IMG/VR virus record: IMGVR_UViG_3300021959_007301
Span: 23,243-87,242 of that record
Reading direction: 5' to 3' (one strand)
Length of the DNA: 64,000 bases
Source of the DNA: a virus
Below are positions 56,740-64,000 of this stretch, piece after piece; position 1 is the first letter of the stretch; every line of letters begins with the position of its first letter. The notes beneath the pieces are model-generated. The model worked only from the letters and a program-made list of their open reading frames with translations. It made no database searches and was not told the DNA's origin. Position numbers and translations under genes: made by a program.

Positions 56740-58573
56740 TTGGAAAACAGTCTTAGTAACTATTGCGTTACTAGTCGGACTCAAAGTTTGGAATCCATAC
56801 ATCGTAGAAAACATTCAGTGGTCATGGTTCGATTTCTTACACCAACAACAAGAAAAGATTCACAGTAATGATATTGTCTTAGTAGACATAGACGAAAGGT
56901 CACTAGAAGAGTTCGGACAATATCCATTCAAGAGAGGTATCTACACTGATTTACTTCTCAACTCTCATTACACTAACACTCATGTGTTTACACAACTCTT
57001 TGCAAAACCTGATAGACAACCTGAGGAAGATTTAAAACTTGCAGAGGGACTAATCAACAGACTTACAATTTTATCTGCAGCTCCATCTGCACAAATACAA
57101 AAAGGTTCTGCGCCATTTGTTAACACTTCAGTGTTCGGTGGTGGAGACATAAAAAATTCTGCGTGGAATTTTACAGGAATCGTTGCACCTCTTCCTATCT
57201 TACAAGAGAACACATACGGTGTAGGAGTCACAACTGCAACTCCACCATTTAGTGGTACACCAAACTTTGACGGAACGGTGCGTAGTGCGCCGTTGATTGT
57301 TACTGCAAACGATGAGATTTACCCATCGATAGTGTTAGAAGTGTTACGTGCATATTACGACCAACCAAATTATCAGACAAGAGTCACAGAAGACGTAGGT
57401 ATTGAATGGATTCGTATGGGGAGAGAAGACCCTATAGAAACGACTCCAACAGGAGACATATTAATCTCCTATTGGAATCACTTTGAGAGAATCTCAGCAG
57501 TTGACCTTACGCAGTCAGATATTCAGGATAAGATTCTAATTTGGGGTCTAACGGCAGAGGGTCTGAATAATCCAGTTTCAACTCCAGTGGGTACAATGTA
57601 TCCCCACGAAGTTCAAGCCTCAATTCTCCAAACCGTCTTACAAGAAGTTCAAATACAACAATCCTACTATCTTGAATTTTTAGAAATTGTTCTTCTTCTG
57701 TCAGTCCTTCTAATAACGTTGGTAATGGTCTACAAACTTCCCACAACTCTTGGGGTGTTAGGTTGTCTAAGTGTTGTAGGATTTCAGGTGGGTGGGGGTT
57801 TATATTTGTGGACTTCAAGTCTCGTTCTTTTCGATACCTTCTACTCATCTATCGCCTCCTTGATAGTTTTCGGTCACGCATCATATAATCAATACTATAA
57901 GACTTATCAACTCAAGGAACAGATTAGAAAACAGTTCCAAAAGTATTTATCTCCTGACATGGTCAAACAATTACAAGACAACCCTGACATGTTAGTGTTA
58001 GGTGGACAAAGAAAGGAGATGACATTCTTGTTCATGGACATCTGTGGGTTTACTCCAGTGTCAGAATACTACAAAAACAACAATGACCCTGAAGGTTTAG
58101 TCGAACTTATTAATAAATACTTAGACACAATGACCAAAATTATACTTGCAAACGGTGGAACCATCGACAAGTATATGGGAGATTGTATCATGGCGTTTTG
58201 GAATGCTCCCTTAGACTGTGAAAATCACGCAGGTATGGCAGTTAAATCTGCAAGGGAAATTTCAGAAAAAGCAGATGAACTTATTACAGAACTTGAAGAG
58301 ATGGGTCTTCCTAGGATTGATGTTGGTATCGGTATCAACACAGGCGAATGCATTGTCGGAAACATGGGGTCAGAACTTAGATTTGACTATTCCGTCATTG
58401 GAGACGCCGTCAACTTGGCATCTAGACTCGAAGGACAGACTCGCAATTACGAGGGGGTACGAGTGTTGCTATCATCCACAACTGCTGGAAAGTGTCAAGA
58501 TGGATTCTTTACAAGAGTCGATTCGATTAAAGTTAAAGGAAAATCCGAATCAATTGAGGTCTATACCCTTTGA
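56732..58573 (+). CDS. Membrane CHASE2 sensor with class III adenylate cyclase
   Basis: This 613-residue protein has a GTG start. An N-terminal membrane helix (about 5-20) is followed by a CHASE2-type extracytoplasmic sensor (about 30-305, with IVLVDIDERSLEEFGQYPFKR). Two or three membrane helices span about 313-383, and the class III cyclase domain is at about 425-610. The metal Asp residues are present in FLFMDICGFT (about 434) and GDCIMAF (about 482), with Lys in GGTIDKYMGD, the adenine-selective Asp and transition-state Asn/Arg in VIGDAVNLASRLE (about 555-567). All catalytic groups are intact, so cAMP production is expected. This is very unusual for a phage. Confidence 0.9.
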   Translation: MYSWKTVLVTIALLVGLKVWNPYIVENIQWSWFDFLHQQQEKIHSNDIVLVDIDERSLEEFGQYPFKRGIYTDLLLNSHYTNTHVFTQLFAKPDRQPEEDLKLAEGLINRLTILSAAPSAQIQKGSAPFVNTSVFGGGDIKNSAWNFTGIVAPLPILQENTYGVGVTTATPPFSGTPNFDGTVRSAPLIVTANDEIYPSIVLEVLRAYYDQPNYQTRVTEDVGIEWIRMGREDPIETTPTGDILISYWNHFERISAVDLTQSDIQDKILIWGLTAEGLNNPVSTPVGTMYPHEVQASILQTVLQEVQIQQSYYLEFLEIVLLLSVLLITLVMVYKLPTTLGVLGCLSVVGFQVGGGLYLWTSSLVLFDTFYSSIASLIVFGHASYNQYYKTYQLKEQIRKQFQKYLSPDMVKQLQDNPDMLVLGGQRKEMTFLFMDICGFTPVSEYYKNNNDPEGLVELINKYLDTMTKIILANGGTIDKYMGDCIMAFWNAPLDCENHAGMAVKSAREISEKADELITELEEMGLPRIDVGIGINTGECIVGNMGSELRFDYSVIGDAVNLASRLEGQTRNYEGVRVLLSSTTAGKCQDGFFTRVDSIKVKGKSESIEVYTL

Positions 58574-58883
58574 TTCAAGACCACGTGTAGACACATACAC
58601 AATGTCTGCATTTTGGTTATTACAATTTGCAGATGTTTGGACAACTGACAGAGGGATGGATTATGATTGTGTCTTTGAAGCAAATCCCCTTTTACCTGAA
58701 GTACCTAGTTTTGATAGACTGATATTACACAAGACATTATTTTTATCACCATTCTATACTCTAGAGGAAGAAGACTCACTTACATATGGAGATATGGTTC
58801 TGCCCTTTGTATTGACTGCATACGTAGTACATAACAACTTACAGGTAATTGACCGTGCATCACAACGTTGTAAAAAACGATAA
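58500..58883 (+). CDS. DUF5658-like membrane protein
   Basis: This 127-residue protein contains SAFWLLQFADVWTTDRGMDYDCVFEANPLL (in parts), the DUF5658 pattern of a membrane helix with D..TT then EANPL, and a second hydrophobic helix GDMVLPFVLTAYVVHNN. Start 58500 has GGAAAG 7 nt upstream. The frame stays open far upstream to a signal-peptide-like start at 58275, and an internal ATG lies at 58602. It overlaps the cyclase gene by 74 nt. The function of the family is unknown. Confidence 0.6.
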   Translation: MDSLQESIRLKLKENPNQLRSIPFDSRPRVDTYTMSAFWLLQFADVWTTDRGMDYDCVFEANPLLPEVPSFDRLILHKTLFLSPFYTLEEEDSLTYGDMVLPFVLTAYVVHNNLQVIDRASQRCKKR

Positions 58884-58886
58884 ATA
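58879..58886 (+). promoter_or_regulatory. Late promoter (GATAAATA)
   Basis: It overlaps the upstream stop. The predicted +1 is near 58892, with TGGAG before the ATG at 58916. Confidence 0.6.
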
Positions 58887-58915
58887 AAATCATAATAATA
58901 ATAATGGAGTAAATC

Positions 58916-59122
58916 ATGCCCGTGAAATTTGGAAAAACTACTATACAGATTGATAGAAACACAAAAAAGAAATCTATCTCTCATGAATACATGAAGCAGA
59001 AAACAATTGATGAGTTAGTTGAGTTCTACAATGAGAACAAAAAACCTAAACTCAGACGTAAAGTAAAAATAGAAATCGAAAGAAGAAACAAACTTGGAAA
59101 ATCAAACATAGTATTCTCCTAA
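58916..59122 (+). CDS. Small basic protein of unknown function
   Basis: This 68-residue protein is MPVKFGKTTIQIDRNTKKKSI then helical, with KLRRKVKIEIERRNKLGK near the end. It is strongly basic, so nucleic-acid contact is possible. It has its own late promoter and GGAG site. It is similar in style to conserved small proteins of marine T4-like phages. No family was recognised. Confidence 0.6.
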   Translation: MPVKFGKTTIQIDRNTKKKSISHEYMKQKTIDELVEFYNENKKPKLRRKVKIEIERRNKLGKSNIVFS

Positions 59123-59125
59123 ATA
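59118..59125 (+). promoter_or_regulatory. Late promoter (CCTAAATA)
   Basis: It overlaps the preceding stop. It would give a leader of about 90 nt to the ATG at 59221 with a weak GTTAC/GTGAC hairpin. Confidence 0.55.
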
Positions 59126-59220
59126 GTATTGTTACAATTATGTGACAGTTCAATGACAAGTAGGTCACAACCGAAGAAGTCAAAGAATCACAGAACGTAA
59201 CAATAACATAGGAGATTAAA

Positions 59221-59343
59221 ATGCAAAATTTAGCATCATGGTCTGCCAATGTGGGACACTTTCTCATTGACAGATTCAAAGCATACGACAAGCTAATGAA
59301 ACGGAATCAGTTTCATAAAGTTTGTAATAGATTTTTAAAATAA
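59221..59343 (+). CDS. Small protein (40 aa)
   Basis: MQNLASWSANVGHFLIDRFK... is an amphipathic helix with a basic C-terminal half. It is preceded by a strong AGGAG site and the late promoter at 59118, which supports translation. No family was recognised. Confidence 0.5.
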   Translation: MQNLASWSANVGHFLIDRFKAYDKLMKRNQFHKVCNRFLK

Positions 59344-59357
59344 TTTAAAAAAACCAC

Positions 59358-59387
59358 TTGAAAAAATAGTATTTGATACTATATAAT
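59358..59387 (+). promoter_or_regulatory. sigma70-like promoter (TTGAAA-18-TATAAT) of hsp20
   Basis: The spacer holds a perfect ATAGTAT/ATACTAT palindrome. The 5' leader begins with a 9-bp hairpin TAGTGCATA/TATGCACTA (59390-59420). The AAGGAG site is about 20 nt further down and unpaired. Confidence 0.75.
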
Positions 59388-59450
59388 AGTAGTGCATATG
59401 CGAATAATCGGTATGCACTATTTTAACTTGCTTAATAAAGGAGAAAAGTA

Positions 59451-59870
59451 ATGACTATCTTTGATGATATCTATGGGAGATCATTCCCATTCGCAATTGG
59501 GTTCGACAGAACTCTTCAACTGTTAGAGAAGGCTGCAACAGTCCCATCTAATGTTTCCTATCCACCTTACAACATTGTTAAGATTGACGATGAATCTTAC
59601 AGTGTAGAACTTGCAGTCGCAGGATTCAAGAGGGACGAAATCTCAATCTCAAAAGAGGCAGAGACTTTGACTATTGAAGGTAAGGTAGATTCTAAGGAAG
59701 AAAAGGAGTTCGTTCATAAAGGACTTGCTTCTCGTGCATTCAAGAGAACTTTCACACTCGCAGAAGAAATTGTTGTAGAGGGTGCAAAACTTGAGGATGG
59801 TATTTTAAGTGTTTCACTTAAGAGAGTAATTCCTGAAGAAAAGAAACCAGTTTCTATCGAAATTTCTTAA
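59451..59870 (+). CDS. hsp20: Small heat-shock protein (Hsp20)
   Basis: This 139-residue protein has an alpha-crystallin domain from about residue 38: NIVKIDDESYSVELAVAGFKRDEISIS, then FKRTFTLAEEIVVEGAKLEDGILSVSLKR with the conserved A...DG.L pattern. The C-terminal SIEIS acts as the IxI-type tail motif. It is an ATP-independent chaperone and a known accessory gene of marine T4-like phages. It has its own early-type promoter and a structured leader. Confidence 0.93.
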   Translation: MTIFDDIYGRSFPFAIGFDRTLQLLEKAATVPSNVSYPPYNIVKIDDESYSVELAVAGFKRDEISISKEAETLTIEGKVDSKEEKEFVHKGLASRAFKRTFTLAEEIVVEGAKLEDGILSVSLKRVIPEEKKPVSIEIS

Positions 59871-59877
59871 AAACCCC

Positions 59878-59907
59878 TAGACAGGACGTTACCCCTTGTT
59901 GTATAAT
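59878..59907 (+). promoter_or_regulatory. sigma70-like promoter (TAGACA-18-TATAAT) with -10 in hairpin loop
   Basis: The -10 box is in the loop of a perfect GTTACCCCT/AGGGGTAAC stem (59888-59896 / 59909-59917). It drives the peroxiredoxin gene and could be an operator or a terminator remnant. Confidence 0.7.
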
Positions 59908-59939
59908 GAGGGGTAACATAAATCTAGGAGAATTATATT

Positions 59940-60443
59940 ATGTTTAACCCTGAAATAGGTACACAAGTACCTGACGTTATTCTACCTATCAGAGTTGCAG
60001 GTGAGTGGCAGAATCTGAGTACTGGTGCCCAGTTTGCAGGAAAAAGAGTAGTGTTGTTTGGATTGCCAGGCGCATTTACCCCAACCTGTTCAACTAACCA
60101 AGTACCAGCATTTGATAAACTTGCTGACCAATTCTTTGCAAAAGGTATTAATGAAATTTATTGTGTATCAGTAAATGATACATTTGCAATGAACAAGTGG
60201 TTTGAAGATTTAAAAGTTCAGAACATCTTCCCATTACCTGATGGTAACGGAGAGTTCACAGAACTATTTGGTGCATCCGTAGAGAAAGCAAATCTAGGAT
60301 TTGGTATCAGGTCTTGGAGATATGCAGTTGTACTGAATGATGGTAAAGTAGAGAAAGTATTCTCAGAGGAAGGTTTTGGTGATAACATCGAGACTGACCC
60401 ATATGAGGTATCTACACCTGAGAATGTATTAGCAAATCTCTAA
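59940..60443 (+). CDS. Peroxiredoxin (Prx5-type)
   Basis: This 167-residue protein has VVLFGLPGAFTPTCSTNQVPAFDKLAD with peroxidatic Cys50 in PGAFTPTCS, the Prx5 signature. CVSVNDTFAMNKW and FGIRSWRYAVVLNDGKVEKVF follow. No second conserved Cys is obvious at the usual resolving position, so it may be a 1-Cys enzyme using host thiols. It reduces peroxides. It is near Hsp20, suggesting a stress-protection pair. Confidence 0.93.
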   Translation: MFNPEIGTQVPDVILPIRVAGEWQNLSTGAQFAGKRVVLFGLPGAFTPTCSTNQVPAFDKLADQFFAKGINEIYCVSVNDTFAMNKWFEDLKVQNIFPLPDGNGEFTELFGASVEKANLGFGIRSWRYAVVLNDGKVEKVFSEEGFGDNIETDPYEVSTPENVLANL

Positions 60444-60459
60444 AAACCCACTTACCTAA

Positions 60460-60499
60460 ACCACTCTTTTATAGTATAATGAAAGAGTGGTTTTTTTTG
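60460..60499 (+). terminator. Terminator with TATAAT in its loop
   Basis: A perfect 11-bp stem AACCACTCTTT/AAAGAGTGGTT has a 12-nt loop containing TATAAT and is followed by 8 T in total. It ends the peroxiredoxin unit and may also carry a promoter for the next gene, though its -35 (TTACCT) is poor. Confidence 0.85.
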
Positions 60500-60506
60500 A
60501 GCATTT

Positions 60507-61619
60507 ATGGAACTAACTAAACAAGACACAATTCAAGTTGCAACGAAAGTTATGGAATACTTCCATGACTTTAATCGTATTGATGATTATTTTCGTGTAA
60601 GAAAAATTGAAAGGGTGAAAGACTTACCTGCACCATTGCTTGGTTTTGGACTTGAAGATGACATGTTCCAACAACATAATATGCATCCTATGGACATGAA
60701 TTTCGAAGTTGCAAAACTTCCTAATGAAACCTTTGATGCAATGATTGAAAAGGTTGCATCATTTTCACCTGATGAAAATCCAGGCAAGACTTTAAAACTT
60801 GTGGTGAAAGAAACCAACACTAATACTGTAGTTGGGTTCATTCGTTTTGGTTCACCACTAATTAACTCAAAACCACGTAATGTCTATCTTGGTCAGACAC
60901 CTGACTTAGATATCTTCAACAAACGTGCAATCATGGGATTTAATATTGTCCCTGTACAACCATTCGGATTTAATTATCTTGGTGGTAAACTTCTTGCGGC
61001 TGTGTGTTGTTCTCATGCAAGTCGTAGAATGTTAAATGAGAAATATAATACAGAGTTTTGTTTATTTGAAACTACATCTTTGTATGGTAACATCAAAGGT
61101 GCAAGTATGTACGATGGTATGAGACCGTATCTAAGATATAAAGGAGATACACAAAGTCAATTTCTTCTGACACTTGGCGAAGAAATATACTTTGAATTAA
61201 GAGATTGGTTTGAAACACGAAATGATAGCGAACCATTGATTCATAAAGGTGCATCATCACGTAAACTTAAAATGCAGACCAAGATGGTGGGTATTATTAA
61301 GTCAAATCTTAAAAAATATGACACTACTGCATATGAACACTTTTGTAAAGTGATGAATACTGCACAAGATGTAACGACACAGAAACGATTCTACATGTCA
61401 GAGTATGGTTACACAAATGTACGTGATGTATTATTGGGTAAAACAGAAACGCTAAATAAAGCTGAGAACTTTGATAGATTTGAATTTGAAAATGTCATTG
61501 CATGGTGGAAGAAACATGCATCGAAAAGATATGACAATGTTAAACAACAAGGTAGACTGAGAACAGAGTTAGAAGTATGGAATCAGGAAACCATGAACAA
61601 GATAGATATAATAAGATGA
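60507..61619 (+). CDS. Conserved phage protein of unknown function
   Basis: This 370-residue protein has a middle block GFIRFGSPLINSKPRNVYLG, then IMGFNIVPVQPFGFNYLGGKLLAAVCCSH, then FETTSLYGNIKG, a layout faintly like DUF4338/DruA-type proteins (N-terminal G.I.FG, a loading-style V.PW region and a late TS.YG). The C-terminus is basic and helical (ending AWWKKHASKRYDNVKQQGRLR). No clear ribosome site precedes it. I give no firm family. Confidence 0.55.
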   Translation: MELTKQDTIQVATKVMEYFHDFNRIDDYFRVRKIERVKDLPAPLLGFGLEDDMFQQHNMHPMDMNFEVAKLPNETFDAMIEKVASFSPDENPGKTLKLVVKETNTNTVVGFIRFGSPLINSKPRNVYLGQTPDLDIFNKRAIMGFNIVPVQPFGFNYLGGKLLAAVCCSHASRRMLNEKYNTEFCLFETTSLYGNIKGASMYDGMRPYLRYKGDTQSQFLLTLGEEIYFELRDWFETRNDSEPLIHKGASSRKLKMQTKMVGIIKSNLKKYDTTAYEHFCKVMNTAQDVTTQKRFYMSEYGYTNVRDVLLGKTETLNKAENFDRFEFENVIAWWKKHASKRYDNVKQQGRLRTELEVWNQETMNKIDIIR

Positions 61620-62008
61620 CAATAGGATTTACATGTGGTGCATTTGACCTCTTACATGCAGGTCATGTGGTTATGTTAAAACAGGCAAAAGAAAACTGTG
61701 ACCATCTTATTGTAGGATTACAGACAGACCCATCTATCGACAGACAAGAAAAGAATCAACCAGTACAATCTGTCTACGAGAGATTTGTACAATTAAATGC
61801 AGTGAAATATGTAGACGAAGTGATACCATATGACACTGAACAAAGTCTATTAGACTTGCTTGAGTCGACACCTATAGATGTTAGATTTGTAGGTGAAGAC
61901 TATAAAGACAAACACTTCACAGGTGAGGAACTACCGATTAAAGTGTTCTACACTAACAGAAAACATTCATTTTCAACATCATCGTTGAGGGATAGAATTA
62001 AGTTATAA
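61616..62008 (+). CDS. Cytidylyltransferase (TagD/glycerol-3-phosphate type)
   Basis: This 130-residue protein starts at ATG 61616 by ATGA overlap. GFTCGAFDLLHAGHVVML contains the nucleotide-binding HAGH (14-17). VGLQTDPSI and the C-terminal HSFSTSSLRDRI replace the family's RT.GISTT.L motif. The length equals TagD-like enzymes (about 130). These transfer CMP (or AMP) to sugar or polyol phosphates. It could feed the nearby glycosyltransferase. The substrate is unknown. A tRNA gene starts on the next base. Confidence 0.88.
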   Translation: MTIGFTCGAFDLLHAGHVVMLKQAKENCDHLIVGLQTDPSIDRQEKNQPVQSVYERFVQLNAVKYVDEVIPYDTEQSLLDLLESTPIDVRFVGEDYKDKHFTGEELPIKVFYTNRKHSFSTSSLRDRIKL

Positions 62009-62083
62009 GCGGATATAGTATAACGGTTATTACTCCTGTTTACCAAACAGGGAATGTGAGTTCGATTCTCACTATCCGCTCCA
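62009..62083 (+). tRNA. tRNA-Gly (anticodon ACC)
   Basis: The cloverleaf is complete: acceptor GCGGATA/TATCCGC, D arm with GG, anticodon stem CCTGT/ACAGG with loop TTACCAA (anticodon ACC), T arm GTGAG-TTCGATT-CTCAC, discriminator T and encoded CCA. U73 and C35/C36 are glycine identity elements. ACC is rare among bacterial tRNA-Gly. It reads GGU, the glycine codon these genes use most. It starts directly after the upstream stop codon, so it must be cut out of a larger transcript. Confidence 0.93.
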
Positions 62084-62090
62084 TTTTATT

Positions 62091-63431
62091 ATGCTAGATA
62101 AATTTTATACAGACCAAGAGATTGCAAAAACAATTAGGATTTTAGTGTATCCTAACATCACATGGCAGAAAGATTTGGAAAAAGATTCTTACGTTCAAGT
62201 GTTAAAGAATATGATTCGTGAAACACAAGGACATAATTTCTTTTGGCATATTATTTCTCCTGAGTATATTGATGGGTTGACCTTCGACAACACAGAACAA
62301 ATGTTTGCATCTTTACCGACTTATCCTCCTGCAATGAGAAGTCATTTTGATGTAATGCACATGAAAACTTTGCTTAGTCATGATAAAGATTTTGATATCG
62401 TGATGTCGCATTTACCTGAACATACACATCAACTAGTTAACACAATGTATAATCTAACACATCATACACCTAAGGTTATGGGGTATTCTCATTGGTTTGA
62501 CTTTGACCATATTGTTGCATGGTTTAAGGGCGCATTTAATCAGAATATGCTTGGTCTCTTAGAATACGAGAAGTGTTACATCAACACACAAGAACAAAAG
62601 AGGATGGTACTAGAACAAGCAAAACAAAGGTTTAATGAGTCTACAATAACTGATTTGGATAAGATACTACAAGTACAGCATCTAGGTGTTAGAGAAGAGG
62701 AGATTGTAGAACCAAATGACTCACCTGACAGGGTTATTGTATTCAATCATAGATGTGAAGCATACAAACACTTTGACCATTTTGTCTCATTGATGGATAA
62801 ACTATATACACAAAGACAAGACTTTAAAGTGTGGATACCTTTGTTTGAAGGTGATGTACCACGTGAGTACATGACAAATGAAAAGTTTGACAAAAGAGGA
62901 TACTATAACAAACTTAGAAATTGTTTGGTTGGATTTGCACCACAACAAAAGTATGGTGGTTGGAGTGTAGCTGCAACTGATGGTTTGATGAATGGGTGCC
63001 CTTATATTTTTTATGATGGTGCTTATTACCATGAACTACAGGGTAATGCAGAATTTTTTACAACAGATGAAGACGCCTTAACACTACTCAACAAACACTT
63101 GGATGATGGACAACATAGAAATGAACGTTCACGAATAGGTCAACAATGGTTAAAGGACAATCTATTATATAAGAATGAAATGGAAAAGATGATTGAAGAT
63201 ATTGAAATTATTGTTGACGACACTCATAGAATGAGTGAAACTGAAAAACTAGAAGAACTTATTGAAATTGTAAAAACACATGGTTCTATAACCAAATCAG
63301 AACTTTTTGGACATATGGGATGGGGTAGAGGAATTAAATGGACTCCTTACAGAAGTGCTTTAATGTCACACCCAAACATATTTGACTCTACCACATCTGA
63401 ACCTACTTATATTTGGAGAGAAATCCTATGA
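62091..63431 (+). CDS. GT-B type glycosyltransferase
   Basis: In this 446-residue protein the C-terminal half looks like a GT-B donor domain: DRVIVFNHRCEAYKHFDHFV, KVWIPLFEGD, then VGFAPQQKYGGWSVAATDGLMNGCPYIFYDG, where G(G/A)...A..DG...GCP is the typical nucleotide-sugar loop. Residues about 380-446 add a winged-helix-like tail (GSITKSELFGHMGWGRG). Possible targets are phage DNA bases or surface glycans. The adjacent cytidylyltransferase may supply a CDP-activated donor. Confidence 0.7.
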   Translation: MLDKFYTDQEIAKTIRILVYPNITWQKDLEKDSYVQVLKNMIRETQGHNFFWHIISPEYIDGLTFDNTEQMFASLPTYPPAMRSHFDVMHMKTLLSHDKDFDIVMSHLPEHTHQLVNTMYNLTHHTPKVMGYSHWFDFDHIVAWFKGAFNQNMLGLLEYEKCYINTQEQKRMVLEQAKQRFNESTITDLDKILQVQHLGVREEEIVEPNDSPDRVIVFNHRCEAYKHFDHFVSLMDKLYTQRQDFKVWIPLFEGDVPREYMTNEKFDKRGYYNKLRNCLVGFAPQQKYGGWSVAATDGLMNGCPYIFYDGAYYHELQGNAEFFTTDEDALTLLNKHLDDGQHRNERSRIGQQWLKDNLLYKNEMEKMIEDIEIIVDDTHRMSETEKLEELIEIVKTHGSITKSELFGHMGWGRGIKWTPYRSALMSHPNIFDSTTSEPTYIWREIL

Positions 63432-63739
63432 CCGAATTATTTGACACTGGAGTGTACAGAGTTGTCGACAATGATAAACTCAACATGACAGGAATAGAAA
63501 TCACACAGGCACCCTACGAGGGTGTCATTTTTGTATATGGTAAAGTTCAATTTGTTGAAGGTAAACAACATTTAAATTTTCAACGAAACATTGTTAAAGC
63601 GCCAGAAAGTGCAGACATAGATGAACTAAATAAAGATGCAAACTTACAAAAACTTATGGGTGACATTTTAGTGGAACTCATACAACATCAAGTGGAGAAA
63701 GATGATGCAGGAACAAGTGCAGATAACATGGACGATTGA
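63428..63739 (+). CDS. Small protein of unknown function
   Basis: This 103-residue protein starts at ATG 63428 by ATGA overlap: MTELFDTGVYRVVDNDKLNM. Beta-rich middle GVIFVYGKVQFVEGKQHLNF is followed by an acidic helical C-terminus. It is part of the operon leading to lysozyme. No family was recognised. Confidence 0.6.
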   Translation: MTELFDTGVYRVVDNDKLNMTGIEITQAPYEGVIFVYGKVQFVEGKQHLNFQRNIVKAPESADIDELNKDANLQKLMGDILVELIQHQVEKDDAGTSADNMDD

Positions 63740-63839
63740 TGGGGAAGAATTTTCCGAATGGACGATTATTGAGTATTCTTCAGAAGAAGATAAAGCGTCT
63801 AAAATCCAAGAACAAATCGATTTACGACAAGGAAGTTAA
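63702..63839 (+). CDS. Small acidic protein (45 aa)
   Basis: MMQEQVQITWTIDGEEFSEW... overlaps the previous gene by 38 nt and ends 1 nt before the lysozyme start. Two beta strands then a charged helix are suggested. The exact operon fit supports it, but no family was recognised. Confidence 0.5.
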   Translation: MMQEQVQITWTIDGEEFSEWTIIEYSSEEDKASKIQEQIDLRQGS

Positions 63840-63840
63840 C

Positions 63841-64000
63841 ATGAACAGAGAAGCAGTATTCGAACAACTTAAAATAGATGAGGGAGTAGTAAATGAAATC
63901 TACCTTGACCACCTCGGTTACCCAACATTTGGAGTTGGTCACCTTGTCCTCGAAAGTGACGAGGAACATGGACAACCAGTGGGAACTCCAGTCAATGAAG
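63841..64000 (+). CDS. T4-type lysozyme (GH24), N-terminal part
   Basis: The first 53 residues are visible before the window ends. The catalytic triad of T4 lysozyme is spaced exactly right: E14 (KIDEG), D23 (IYLDHLGY) and T29 (YPTFGVGHL). It cleaves peptidoglycan for lysis, or acts at the tail tip if fused as in gp5. With no fusion visible at its N-terminus an endolysin is likely. Confidence 0.88.
   Translation, partial: MNREAVFEQLKIDEGVVNEIYLDHLGYPTFGVGHLVLESDEEHGQPVGTPVNE

Noticed and set aside
59390-59450. RNA thermometer controlling hsp20
   Set aside because: The strong leader hairpin does not pair with the AAGGAG site, which lies about 20 nt downstream with no visible anti-Shine-Dalgarno partner.
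1-64000. Integrase, transposase, insertion sequence or photosystem genes
   Set aside because: No matching motifs were seen in any frame. The window is consistent with a lytic T4-like phage.

Overview
This window is a contiguous piece of a marine, T4-like contractile-tailed phage (myovirus). It is AT-rich, and almost every gene lies on the + strand in tightly packed, often overlapping operons. The T4 core is recognisable and in the order usual for marine T4-like phages: neck and tail completion (13, 14, 15), terminase (16, 17), sheath and tube (18, 19), portal (20), prohead core, protease, scaffold and capsid (67/68-like, 21, 22, 23), uvsY, uvsW, the late sigma factor gene 55, recombination nuclease 47/46, sliding clamp 45, clamp loader 44/62 and regA. 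No photosystem, integrase or transposase genes are seen. A predicted outer-membrane lipoprotein (CsgG) and exported amyloid-like proteins imply a Gram-negative host. The host itself cannot be named from the sequence; marine cyanobacteria or SAR11-like bacteria are candidates.

Layout. 1-12.9 kb: baseplate and tail-fibre module, with four unusual proteins made of PFTY/PYIAN repeats and an amidinotransferase. 13-17.4 kb: glycosyltransferase, 2OG-Fe(II) oxygenases and a DUF6065-like protein. 17.4-32.3 kb: virion morphogenesis. 32.3-41 kb: recombination, sigma factor, Fe-S carrier and a putative capsid-targeted protein. 41-46.5 kb: peptide deformylase, another oxygenase and a MoxR/CobS-like ATPase with a VWA/HExxH partner. 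46.5-50.7 kb: replication clamp and loader, DNA methyltransferase and RegA. 50.7-59.3 kb: an envelope module with small membrane proteins, a curli-like locus (CsgF, CsgG, two curlin-repeat proteins, a FecR-domain protein), IscU and a CHASE2 adenylate cyclase. 59.4-64 kb: Hsp20, peroxiredoxin, cytidylyltransferase, a tRNA-Gly, a glycosyltransferase and the start of a T4-type lysozyme.

The most striking element is at 51.29-51.59 kb. The only convincing minus-strand gene (49 codons) is preceded by two tandem RNAs matching the glutamine (glnA-class) riboswitch core. A late-promoter motif places the predicted transcript start one base before the first aptamer. The proximal P1 strand overlaps a hairpin holding the Shine-Dalgarno sequence. 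Divergent from it, a second late promoter reads into the curli-like operon.

Regulation is unusually legible. I see 22 plus-strand and one minus-strand late-promoter motif (nnTAAATA). In six cases the ATG starts exactly 6 nt after the motif, which by T4 spacing is the +1 base, so these mRNAs should be leaderless. In seven others a hairpin or the riboswitch begins at the predicted 5' end. Early or middle genes carry sigma70-like promoters whose -35 or -10 box lies in the loop of a GC-rich, terminator-like hairpin. Function calls rest on motifs and gene order read by eye; no searches were run.
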